From NCBI GenBank assembly GCA_964512285.1, contig CAZEJO010000021.1:1-30808 (forward strand): a stretch of DNA of 30,808 nt, written 5' to 3'. The first letter of the stretch is position 1; each line of letters opens with the position of its first letter. Below, in pieces: positions 15,017 to 21,549 of this stretch. A program made the translations under genes and the position numbers. Under the pieces are notes generated by a model, which saw nothing but the letters and a program-made list of their open reading frames with translations, did not search any database and was not told where the DNA came from. Origin of the DNA: SM23-28-2 sp964512285. GTDB lineage: Bacteria > Chloroflexota > Dehalococcoidia > SM23-28-2.

Positions 15017-15435
15017 GACGCGAGAAGTTCAGCCTTAATCCCTAGCTCAAGAGCCTGCTGATATAGTGCCCGGTCGACGGTAAGCAGCTCGGACTTGTCG
15101 ATCTCAGCGGCTGCTAGGTATTGTGTATCATACGCTCGCCGAAGTTGGAAGCGTGCCGCGAGATCGAGAGCGCGCATGTAGAGAGAACGATCCATAATCA
15201 GTGTGACGGGTAATTCTACCAGGTCAGCCACCGCCTGCGCCGCCTGCGCTGGTGTCAGCAGGTCGCGAAAGGAGGCCTCTCGAATAACGGAGGTGCATTC
15301 GGCTAGGAGCAGCGGTGGTGCCAGAAGCTGCTCGCCGGCAGCCAGAAGCTGCAACCATGAGCGGCGGACGTGGGCACTACGCTCGTAGGGCAAGAGCCAT
15401 GCTAGCACGGCGCTGGCGTCTACGCAGACCGGCAA
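15013..15435 (-). CDS. PIN-domain (VapC-like) toxin ribonuclease
   Basis: A 140-residue PIN-domain protein. The acidic metal site of the family is present: Asp6 in V-D-A-S-A, Glu46 in L-A-E-C, Asp103 in Y-D-T-Q-Y-L-A-A-A and Asp121 in L-T-V-D-R-A-L-Y. VapC toxins cut RNA, often initiator tRNA or rRNA, when their antitoxin is lost. The start is TTG, three bases after the stop of the HTH antitoxin gene, as expected for a toxin-antitoxin pair. Its TGA overlaps the purD ATG. Codon use looks less GC-rich than in the purine genes around it, suggesting acquisition by transfer. That is an impression, not a measurement. Confidence 0.87.
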   Translation of the reverse strand: MPVCVDASAVLAWLLPYERSAHVRRSWLQLLAAGEQLLAPPLLLAECTSVIREASFRDLLTPAQAAQAVADLVELPVTLIMDRSLYMRALDLAARFQLRRAYDTQYLAAAEIDKSELLTVDRALYQQALELGIKAELLAS

Positions 15436-15438
15436 GAG

Positions 15439-15786
15439 TTATCGCTCCTCACGGGAACGTCGCAGCAACTCGACGACGTCGAAGCCGTGGCCAAGGCGAC
15501 GGCGGATGGCCTCTCGGTTTTCGTCTATGCGCTTGATGAGGGCGTCTATTTCTTCCTTCGTGAGCTTGCCTGCTTCCATGACCACGCCGACCTCCCTTAT
15601 TCGTTGGGCCGTCCCCCGCGAAGGCTGGTAGCGCAAGGGGAGCGACGCCTCCTCCACGAACCACTGGCCGCCGATGCGCTGGCCCCTGAGCTTGCCCTCG
15701 CGCAGATAGCGGCGGACCTGCTCGAGGGAGCGGCCGAGGCGCTTGGCGGCCTCGGCGACGGTGATCATGCCATCGAGGGAGACCAT
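15439..15786 (-). CDS. HTH (excisionase/MerR-like) antitoxin partner of the PIN toxin
   Basis: A 115-residue protein. Residues about 7-45 form an excisionase-type winged helix: I-T-V-A-E-A-A-K-R-L-G-R-S, then V-R-R-Y-L-R-E-G-K-L, then G-Q-W-F-V. The C-terminal half is charged and helical (L-T-K-E-E-I-D-A-L-I-K-R), a plausible toxin-wrapping region. It precedes the PIN gene by three bases. The ATG at 15786 lies three bases downstream of the predicted transcription start, implying a leaderless message. An in-frame ATG at 15768 begins right at the HTH and is the alternative start. A promoter with an embedded palindrome lies directly upstream, fitting self-repression. The antitoxin role is inferred from fold and position. 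Confidence 0.75.
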   Translation of the reverse strand: MVSLDGMITVAEAAKRLGRSLEQVRRYLREGKLRGQRIGGQWFVEEASLPLRYQPSRGTAQRIREVGVVMEAGKLTKEEIDALIKRIDENREAIRRRLGHGFDVVELLRRSREER

Positions 15787-15795
15787 AGCGACTCA

Positions 15796-15824
15796 ATGAT
15801 AGCAGGGAATGTTGTTGTTGTCAA
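15796..15824 (-). promoter_or_regulatory. Promoter of the HTH/PIN pair (and possibly purD onward)
   Basis: On the minus strand, TTGACA (15824 to 15819) is a perfect -35. It is followed by a 17-bp spacer and TATCAT (15801 to 15796). Predicted start near 15789, three bases before the ATG. The genes downstream have no other obvious promoter before purB, so this could feed the purine genes. Confidence 0.7.
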
Positions 15825-15828
15825 CAAC
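15814..15828. promoter_or_regulatory. Palindromic operator overlapping the -35
   Basis: GTTGTTG, one central base, CAACAAC: a perfect 7-bp inverted repeat covering the TTGACA hexamer. This placement is typical of a site where an antitoxin represses its own operon. It begins 5 bp from the end of the upstream effector gene. Confidence 0.65.
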
Positions 15829-15832
15829 GACG

Positions 15833-17326
15833 TCAGATTTCCTCTGGGATGTCATGGGAAGACCTGAAGTGGCGACCACCGAGTTCAGCCTCGTTCAGGC
15901 GCCGTGCCCTCCTGGGCCAGTTTGAACGAAACGTTTCAGCGTCTTCGTTGGCCATTCTTGCTAACGAATCCATCAATTGCGGCCGCATCGAGATCCTGCT
16001 GATAAGCGTGTGAATGGATCTGGAACTCCCTTTGACGAGTTTGAAGCCTGGGTAGAGGGGCCAGCTCTCATCTGGGTGCCTCACTTCACGCAGCAGTGCC
16101 GCAAGGAAGAGAAACTGCGACAGGCCGCTCAGGTAGTCTTGCTGGTCGGCAAACATCTTGGCCCCATCGCTATTCTTCCAGGGCTCCTCTTGGAGATACC
16201 GAACTGCCAGGTCGGCCTGATCAAGTAGCGCAGCGGGGTGAAACATGTCTCTGCGGTCCACCAGGCACAGGGTGGCGGGCTGGCCGCTGAACTCCACGGT
16301 CTCCAGGGGGTGTGTTAGAAGGGTTGCCAGGACGCTAGCTGACGTCTGCTCAGCGGCCTTCGCGCCCCAAGTCGCCAGCACTCGAAGAGCCAGAAGAGCG
16401 GGCGCTCCGGTGATGGGTTTCAGGGATGGGCTAGGCCACGGCTTGTCCGACATGCCGATCCAGTGTTGGACGATCCGGAGCATCTCCACTAGGCCGTCCG
16501 CGTATTCCGCTTCGACCAGCGGGAGCCCGAACGCTTCCACGGGTCCCGCGTCTCCTGCGAACTCTGCAACGTATGGTATGCAGCGCTGGTAGATCTCGTT
16601 CTCCGGTATCCGCTCGGGTAGCCGGGCTTCTTCCACCGCTTGACGGTTCAGGGCCTCGATGCGTCGGGGCCATTCTTCGGCAAAGAACGCTCTCGTTTGC
16701 GTGATGAGGGCACGCAGGCGTGGCTTGTCCTTGGCGCTCGCGATGCTCCGCCCCAACACCAGTGCGTCGATTCCCTTGCTCGCGGGTCCAGCAAGCGCCT
16801 GCGCCACAGCGGCCTCTTGAGGGGTGATAGTAAGGGCTTGCGCTGATGCCTGCGTTGTGGCATGGCCCTTGAGAAAATCGCTGACCGGGTTATCTGGTCG
16901 GTCTGGGGCCTGCTCAACGTCAGCCAGGAGTTCGTGCAGCCTGATGGCGAGTTCTTCCCGTCCTCGCTTGGTCTTTCCGTTGTAGACATACGTGGCATAG
17001 GGACGGAGATCAAAAGGTATGAACTTCTCGTCCTGGGCTATGAGGATCGTCCGGTTCTTCATGGCGTGCCGGACGCCGAGTTCATAGAAAACGTTGGGGT
17101 TCTGGTCTGTCAGATCGGCCAAGACGACGTAGGCATCACGGAGGTTTTCCAGGATGGCCGCTATTATGTTCCCTCGTGTGGCAATTGAGCGATGACATGC
17201 GTAGTTCGCATTTTCCACCGCGGGCTTCAGGACATTCTCAAATATTGAGGTCCACTGTCTCTTCGTGCACGAAGCGGTTGCGGAAAAGGGCATGATGACG
17301 AAGCAGAGACGCGAGTGTCCGGCCAT
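15833..17326 (-). CDS. Nucleoside 2-deoxyribosyltransferase/TIR-like domain protein, putative defence effector
   Basis: A 497-residue protein of two parts. The N-terminal ~120 residues begin C-F-V-I-M-P-F-S and continue to L-A-D-L-T-D-Q-N-P-N-V-F-Y-E-L-G (70-84), then T-I-L-I-A-Q and P-F-D-L-R. This is the pattern of the deoxyribosyltransferase-like/TIR-like fold, with Glu82 the candidate nucleophile. Relatives occur as predicted nucleotide- or NAD-cleaving effectors in bacterial conflict systems. Residues about 165-497 are mostly helical and I do not recognise them; they may sense a signal or bind a partner. The ATG at 17326 lies 20 nt after the guaA stop with only a weak ribosome site, so it is probably read with guaA. 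The frame stays open upstream, but that part only shadows guaA. Function is inferred, not shown. Confidence 0.62.
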   Translation of the reverse strand: MAGHSRLCFVIMPFSATASCTKRQWTSIFENVLKPAVENANYACHRSIATRGNIIAAILENLRDAYVVLADLTDQNPNVFYELGVRHAMKNRTILIAQDEKFIPFDLRPYATYVYNGKTKRGREELAIRLHELLADVEQAPDRPDNPVSDFLKGHATTQASAQALTITPQEAAVAQALAGPASKGIDALVLGRSIASAKDKPRLRALITQTRAFFAEEWPRRIEALNRQAVEEARLPERIPENEIYQRCIPYVAEFAGDAGPVEAFGLPLVEAEYADGLVEMLRIVQHWIGMSDKPWPSPSLKPITGAPALLALRVLATWGAKAAEQTSASVLATLLTHPLETVEFSGQPATLCLVDRRDMFHPAALLDQADLAVRYLQEEPWKNSDGAKMFADQQDYLSGLSQFLFLAALLREVRHPDESWPLYPGFKLVKGSSRSIHTLISRISMRPQLMDSLARMANEDAETFRSNWPRRARRLNEAELGGRHFRSSHDIPEEI

Positions 17327-17346
17327 ACGCTCGGGTTCCGCAGCGC

Positions 17347-19008
17347 CTACTCCCACTCGATCGTCCCGGGAGGTTTGCTCGTGATGTCGTAGACCACGCG
17401 GTTGACGCTTGGCACCTCGTTCACGATGCGGCTGGAGATGCGCGCCAGCAGGTCGTAGGGCAGGCGGGCCCAGTCGGCGGTCATGGCGTCCTCCGCCGTC
17501 ACAGCGCGCAGGCAGACCACCTGGCCGTAGGTGCGGGCATCGCCCATCACCCCCACGCTGCGGGTGTCGGTGAGGATGGCGAACACCTGCCACAGATCCC
17601 CATAGAGGTCAGCCTTCTTGATCTCGTTCATCACGATCCAGTCGGCCGCGCGCAGCGTCTCCAGCCTCTCCCAGCTCAGCTCGCCGATGACGCGAATGGC
17701 AAGGCCCGGCCCCGGGAAGGGCTGGCGATAGACCATCGTATCGGGCAGGCCGAGGGCCAGGCCCACCTGGCGCACCTCGTCCTTGAACAGATAGCGCAGC
17801 GGCTCGACGAGGGTGAGGCGCATCTTGGCGGGCAGGCCGCCCACGTTGTGGTGGCTCTTGATCTTGGCGGCGGCGTCGGAGCCGGCGGCGCTCTCGATGA
17901 CGTCGGGGTAGGTCGTCCCCTGGGCCATGAAGTCCACCCGTCCCAGCTTGCGGGCCTCGGACTCGAACACGCGGATGAACTCTTCGCCCACCATCTTCCG
18001 CTTGGCCTCGGGGCTGCCGACGCCGTCCAGGCAGGCCATGAAGTGGTTGGTGGCGTCCACGTACACCAGGTTGATCTTCATATTGCGGCGGAAGGTCTCG
18101 ACGACCCGATCCGGCTCTTCGCGGCGCAGGAGGCCGTTGTTCACGAAGATGCAGAGGAGCTGGTCGCCTATCGCGCGATGCACCAGCGCGGCGGTCACGG
18201 CCGAATCGACGCCGCCGGAGAGGGCGCAGATCACGCGGCCGTCGCCCACCTGCTGGCGTATGTCAAGGACGCTCTTCTCGATGACGTTGGCGGCCGTCCA
18301 GTCGCCGCGGCAGCCGCAGACGTTGTACAGGAAATTGCGCAGGATGGCTTTGCCCTGGGGAGTGTGCACAACCTCCGGGTGGAACTGGAGGCCGATGGCA
18401 CCGCGGTCGTTGCCCATCACGGCCACGGGCGAGTTGTCGGAGTAGGCCAGGGAGCGAAAGCCGGGCGGCAACTCCACCACGCGGTCGCCGTGGCTCATCC
18501 AGACGGCCATGCTGGGCGGAAGGCCCTCGAAGATGGGTGCGTCGCCGACGTCCTGATAGATGATGCTGTGTCCGTACTCCTGCCTGTCGCCGGGGGCCAC
18601 CTGACCGCCCAGTTGGTGGACCATGGCCTGCATGCCGTAGCAGATGCCCAGCACAGGCAGTCCGCTGTCGAAGACGTAGGACGGGGCCAGCGGGGCGTTC
18701 TCGCCGTAGACGCTGGCCGGGCCGCCCGAGAGGATGAAGCCCTTGGGTCGCAGGCGCTTCACCTGCCGCCAGGGGGTGTTGTGGGGCAGAAGCTCGCAGT
18801 AGACGTTGCACTCGCGCACACGGCGGGCGATGAGCATGCTGTACTGCGAGCCGAAATCGAGGATCACCACTGTCTCCGGGCGCGTAGGAGCGACGGGCCG
18901 CGTGGGCGCGACCGCTTCGGCGCCCTCGCGCTGGCGGGCGATCTCCAGATAGGTGGAGACCTCGATGTCGTCGCTGGTACGAACGTGGTTGGCAGGGCGG
19001 TCGGTCAT
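17347..19008 (-). CDS. guaA: GMP synthase (glutamine-hydrolysing)
   Basis: Converts XMP to GMP using glutamine and ATP. The protein has 553 residues. The class I glutamine amidotransferase domain has Cys123 in G-I-C-Y-G-M-Q and the His210/Glu212 pair in F-H-P-E-V. The ATP pyrophosphatase domain has the P-loop S-G-G-V-D-S (264-269). The C-terminal dimerisation domain ends in the invariant P-P-G-T-I-E-W-E. An extra N-terminal tail of about 45 residues precedes the usual E-T-V-V-I-L-D-F-G start and contains a doubled A-P-T-R-P. The ATG at 19008 has AGGA just upstream. GuaA heads the minus-strand purine run and is followed 20 nt later by the deoxyribosyltransferase-like gene. Confidence 0.96.
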   Translation of the reverse strand: MTDRPANHVRTSDDIEVSTYLEIARQREGAEAVAPTRPVAPTRPETVVILDFGSQYSMLIARRVRECNVYCELLPHNTPWRQVKRLRPKGFILSGGPASVYGENAPLAPSYVFDSGLPVLGICYGMQAMVHQLGGQVAPGDRQEYGHSIIYQDVGDAPIFEGLPPSMAVWMSHGDRVVELPPGFRSLAYSDNSPVAVMGNDRGAIGLQFHPEVVHTPQGKAILRNFLYNVCGCRGDWTAANVIEKSVLDIRQQVGDGRVICALSGGVDSAVTAALVHRAIGDQLLCIFVNNGLLRREEPDRVVETFRRNMKINLVYVDATNHFMACLDGVGSPEAKRKMVGEEFIRVFESEARKLGRVDFMAQGTTYPDVIESAAGSDAAAKIKSHHNVGGLPAKMRLTLVEPLRYLFKDEVRQVGLALGLPDTMVYRQPFPGPGLAIRVIGELSWERLETLRAADWIVMNEIKKADLYGDLWQVFAILTDTRSVGVMGDARTYGQVVCLRAVTAEDAMTADWARLPYDLLARISSRIVNEVPSVNRVVYDITSKPPGTIEWE

Positions 19009-19036
19009 GGTTCCTGCAGCGTCCCCTCGTGGCTCA

Positions 19037-19066
19037 AGAGTAGCATCGGGCCATCGCGAGCGTCAA
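19037..19066 (-). promoter_or_regulatory. Candidate promoter for guaA and the genes after it
   Basis: On the minus strand TTGACG (19066 to 19061), an 18-bp spacer, and TACTCT (19042 to 19037). Predicted start near 19030, giving a leader of about 22 nt, too short for a riboswitch. The -10 is weak. Confidence 0.45.
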
Positions 19067-19126
19067 GCGGAATTGCGCTAAAAAGTGTTCGCGCCCTAAC
19101 AAATTTCTGGGGCGGTCTGGGGGTGC

Positions 19127-19132
19127 TATACT
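19127..19132 (+). promoter_or_regulatory. Candidate -10 box for tsaC
   Basis: TATACT ending 13 nt before the ATG at 19146, giving a leader of only about seven bases. No Shine-Dalgarno is seen and the -35 region is poor. Confidence 0.4.
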
Positions 19133-19145
19133 GCATGCTACCGAC

Positions 19146-19781
19146 ATGGTGAAAGTGCTGAAGGCTGAAGCGGAGGGCTCTCTGGTTGAGGCGATCGCTG
19201 TCCTCAGGGGCGGTGGGCTGATCGCCTACCCGTCGGATACCGTATACGGACTGGGGGCAGCCGCGAGCGATGAACGTGCGGTGGAGAGGGCTTTTGGCGT
19301 TAAGGGTAGGCTTTCCGGGAAGGCCCTGTCCCTGCTCCTGGCCGATGTCGAGGATATGCTCCCTCTGTGCGCGGAGGTTCCGCCTGCCGCCAAGCTCCTG
19401 GCCGAGCGCTTCTGGCCGGGGCCCCTGACCCTGGTGCTGCGGCGGTCGCCCGCCTTCCACAGCGCGGCCCTGGGCGGCGGCGACAACGTAGCCCTGCGGG
19501 TGCCCGATCATCTCTTCCTGCGCGAGTTGATCCGCGGCCTGGGCGAGCCTATCACCGGCACGAGCGCCAATCGCTCGGGTAGGCCGAGCTGTCGCACGGC
19601 CCGCGAGGTGCGACGCCAGCTCGGCAGCGCCGTCGACCTGATCATCGATGGCGGCCCCAGCAGGGAAGGGCCGGAGTCGACAGTGATTGACATAACACAT
19701 GACCAGCCGAGAATGCTGCGGGGGGGCGCGATATCGCGGAGCGAGGTGGAGAGGGTGGTATCGCTAGGATCCGCCAGCTAA
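19146..19781 (+). CDS. tsaC: L-threonylcarbamoyladenylate synthase (YrdC/Sua5 family)
   Basis: Makes threonylcarbamoyl-AMP from threonine, bicarbonate and ATP, the first step of the t6A modification at tRNA position 37. The 211-residue single-domain form shows A-Y-P-S-D-T-V-Y-G-L-G near residue 28, the K-G-R-L-S-G-K basic motif near 54 and G-T-S-A-N-R-S-G-R-P near 139. In K-G-R-x-x-x-K-P-L the usual proline is alanine here. No C-terminal Sua5 domain is present. It reads toward tsaD, whose product uses the intermediate, with 163 bp of repeats between the two stops. Two steps of one pathway as convergent neighbours is an unusual arrangement. Confidence 0.93.
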   Translation: MVKVLKAEAEGSLVEAIAVLRGGGLIAYPSDTVYGLGAAASDERAVERAFGVKGRLSGKALSLLLADVEDMLPLCAEVPPAAKLLAERFWPGPLTLVLRRSPAFHSAALGGGDNVALRVPDHLFLRELIRGLGEPITGTSANRSGRPSCRTAREVRRQLGSAVDLIIDGGPSREGPESTVIDITHDQPRMLRGGAISRSEVERVVSLGSAS

Positions 19782-19828
19782 GGTGTACTATCTCCGAATT
19801 GTAACGGCAGTGAGGCTGTTGGAGTTAG

Positions 19829-19849
19829 ACCCTTCGCTTCGCTCAGGGT
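19829..19849. repeat. Hairpin repeat C1 (conserved loop, variable arms)
   Basis: Arms ACCC and GGGT around the loop TTCGCTTCGCTCA. Same family as the elements at 12810, 12849 and 19869. It lies between the converging tsaC and tsaD. Confidence 0.7.
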
Positions 19850-19868
19850 GACAGCAGCAGCTGGCGTC

Positions 19869-19889
19869 ATTCTGAGCGAAGCGAAGAAT
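19869..19889. repeat. Hairpin repeat C2 (conserved loop, variable arms)
   Basis: Arms ATTC and GAAT around the same 13-base loop as C1, in inverted orientation (TTCGCTTCGCTCA on the minus strand). It overlaps the tandem 17-bp duplication at 19877. Confidence 0.7.
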
Positions 19890-19910
19890 CCCGCGAAGCG
19901 AAGAATCCCG
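19877..19910. repeat. Perfect tandem duplication of 17 bp
   Basis: CGAAGCGAAGAATCCCG occurs twice head-to-tail (19877-19893 and 19894-19910) with no mismatch. It duplicates the right part of hairpin repeat C2 and probably arose by local slippage. The rest of 19782-19944 holds nothing else I can identify. Confidence 0.85.
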
Positions 19911-19944
19911 CGAGAGGCGTCGCGGTTGCGGCCGCGGCGTTGGC

Positions 19945-20955
19945 TTACACGGGGCCAAGGGGTGCGCTGGCCTTCGCGTCCAGGTCCAGGGTTGAGCGGA
20001 ATCCCATCCTGAGCCTGTGGTAGCCCGCGCACGCTATCATCGCCGCGTTGTCGGTGCACAGCTCGAGTGATGGGAAGAGCACGCGCAGCCCGCTGCGGCG
20101 AGCGACCTGGTCGAAGCGCTCCCTGAGCCGCGAATTCGCGCCGACGCCGCCTGAGACAGCTATGATATCGAGCCTCTCAGCCGCTGCCGCTCTTATGGTC
20201 TTGGCCACCAGCACGTCGACGATCGCTTCCTGCACGCTCGCTGCCAGGTCCGCGACGGGGAGTTGCCCGCCAGCGTTCTGCAGTTCATCGACACAGCGCT
20301 TGGTGGCCGTCTTGAGTCCGCTGAAGCTGAAGTCGAAAGAAGAGGAGCGGATGAGCGGCCTGGGTAGATTGAAGGCGCGGGGATCGCCCTGACGCGCAAG
20401 CTTGTCGATCACCGGCCCGCCCGGGAAGGGCAGGCCCAGGAGCCTGGCCGTCTTATCGAAAGCCTCTCCCGCAGCGTCGTCCAGGGTCTCGCCGAGAATC
20501 CGATATTCCCCATGGCCCTCGACCAATGCGACGAGCGTGTGGCCACCGGAGACGGTCAAGCAGACAAAGGGGAAGCCCAACTGCGGGTGGTCGAGCAGGT
20601 TGGCGTGTATGTGGCCCTCGATGTGATGGATGCCGATTAGGGGTACCCCAAGTGCATGGGAGATCGACTTCGCCGCCCCGACACCGACCGCGAGGCACCC
20701 CACAAGCCCGTGCGCGCTGGTGACCGCCACGGCGTCGATATCCTGCAGCGACACGGAGGCACGCTCGATGGCCGCCGCGACAACTCCGACGATGAGCTCG
20801 ACATGGTGCCTGGCCGCGATCTCGGGCACTACCCCTCCGAGGGCCTCGTGCGCGCTGGTCTGCGACGAGATGACATTGGAGCGTATGATACGCCCGTCTT
20901 CGACCACGGCGGCGGTCGTGTCGTCGCAGGATGTCTCGATTCCCAGGATCAGCAT
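19945..20955 (-). CDS. tsaD: tRNA N6-adenosine threonylcarbamoyltransferase
   Basis: Transfers the threonylcarbamoyl group to A37 of tRNAs that read ANN codons. The 336-residue ASKHA-fold protein begins M-L-I-L-G-I-E-T-S-C-D-D-T. Metal ligands are His111 and His115 in H-H-I-E-G-H and Asp302 in C-T-D-N-A-A-M-I. The glycine-rich S-G-G-H-T near 136 and S-F-S-G-L-K-T near 210 are intact. One oddity is A-V-T-S-A-H-G-L-V-G-C-L near 77, where most relatives have G-P-G-L; here it is A-H-G-L. It diverges from rpiB over a 146-bp region, and its end faces tsaC. Catalysis in bacteria also needs TsaB and TsaE, which are not seen here. Confidence 0.95.
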   Translation of the reverse strand: MLILGIETSCDDTTAAVVEDGRIIRSNVISSQTSAHEALGGVVPEIAARHHVELIVGVVAAAIERASVSLQDIDAVAVTSAHGLVGCLAVGVGAAKSISHALGVPLIGIHHIEGHIHANLLDHPQLGFPFVCLTVSGGHTLVALVEGHGEYRILGETLDDAAGEAFDKTARLLGLPFPGGPVIDKLARQGDPRAFNLPRPLIRSSSFDFSFSGLKTATKRCVDELQNAGGQLPVADLAASVQEAIVDVLVAKTIRAAAAERLDIIAVSGGVGANSRLRERFDQVARRSGLRVLFPSLELCTDNAAMIACAGYHRLRMGFRSTLDLDAKASAPLGPV

Positions 20956-21010
20956 AATTGCTCCAGATGCGCGATCGCGATGTAGCCTGCTGGTTGCCCT
21001 CTGTAATAAG

Positions 21011-21038
21011 ATATTAGCGTCTTTTCACGGTTGGGCAA
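21011..21038 (-). promoter_or_regulatory. Weak candidate promoter for tsaD
   Basis: Minus-strand TTGCCC (21038 to 21033), 16-bp spacer, TAATAT (21016 to 21011). Gives a leader of about 49 nt. The -35 is poor; this is the most AT-rich part of the intergenic region. Confidence 0.3.
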
Positions 21039-21101
21039 ATCAGGTAAGCATATGTTGAAGCAGATCAAGATGGAGTCGGAGACAGGGTGAGAGGTAGCGG
21101 C

Positions 21102-21539
21102 ATGAAGATAGCTCTGGGCAGCGATCATCGCGGCTTCGCCCTGAAGGAGACCCTCAAGGAGCTCCTGGGCGAGCTGGGGCAGGAGTGGATGGACTTCGGT
21201 TGCCAGGGAGAGGATCCGGTGGACTATCCGGACATCGTCCAGCCGCTGGCGGAGGCGGTGGCGGCAGGGGAGTACGAGCGGGGCATCCTTATCTGTGGCA
21301 ACGGCGTCGGCATGAGCATCGCCGCCAACAAGGCGAAGGGCATTCGCGCTGCTCTCTGCCAGAACGCTTTCACCGCTCGCCTGGCCCGCCAGCACAACGA
21401 TGTCAATGTCCTCTGCCTGGGCGCCTGGACCATCGGTCGCGGCCTGGCCGAGGAGATAGTGAGGGTCTTCCTGAGCGAGGACTTCGAGGGCGGGCGCCAC
21501 GCCCGCCGTCTGGAGAAGATCAGGGCTATGGAGCCGTAG
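21102..21539 (+). CDS. rpiB: Ribose-5-phosphate isomerase B
   Basis: Interconverts ribulose 5-phosphate and ribose 5-phosphate, feeding PRPP and thus both the histidine and purine pathways of this window. The ATG at 21102 gives 145 residues starting M-K-I-A-L-G-S-D-H-R-G-F, the usual N-terminus, with AGAGG seven bases upstream. An in-frame GTG at 21087 would add five residues and lacks support. The catalytic cysteine loop is I-C-G-N-G-V-G-M-S-I-A-A-N-K; the common form has T or S in place of N. L-A-R-Q-H-N-D-V-N-V-L follows. Its stop overlaps the strong AGGAGGT ribosome site of the next gene. Confidence 0.95.
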   Translation: MKIALGSDHRGFALKETLKELLGELGQEWMDFGCQGEDPVDYPDIVQPLAEAVAAGEYERGILICGNGVGMSIAANKAKGIRAALCQNAFTARLARQHNDVNVLCLGAWTIGRGLAEEIVRVFLSEDFEGGRHARRLEKIRAMEP

Positions 21540-21549
21540 GAGGTGCGCC

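Noticed and set aside
13649..15061. A 470-codon plus-strand open frame opposite purD
   Set aside because: It lies antisense to a clear purD, has low-complexity Gly/Ala/His composition and no family resemblance. Long antisense frames are expected in high-GC DNA.
17848..19152. A 434-codon plus-strand open frame opposite guaA
   Set aside because: Antisense shadow of guaA with a biased composition and no domain pattern.
19877..19910. Possible short CRISPR array
   Set aside because: Two adjacent 17-bp copies with no spacers between them, and no cas genes nearby. It is a tandem duplication within a hairpin repeat.
19778..20059. A 93-codon minus-strand frame across the tsaC-tsaD gap
   Set aside because: Its middle is simply the hairpin repeats in translation; it overlaps the end of tsaD and has no ribosome site.
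20956..21101. Possible tRNA or small RNA between tsaD and rpiB
   Set aside because: No cloverleaf pairing, CCA end or stable hairpin can be drawn. It looks like an ordinary divergent promoter region.
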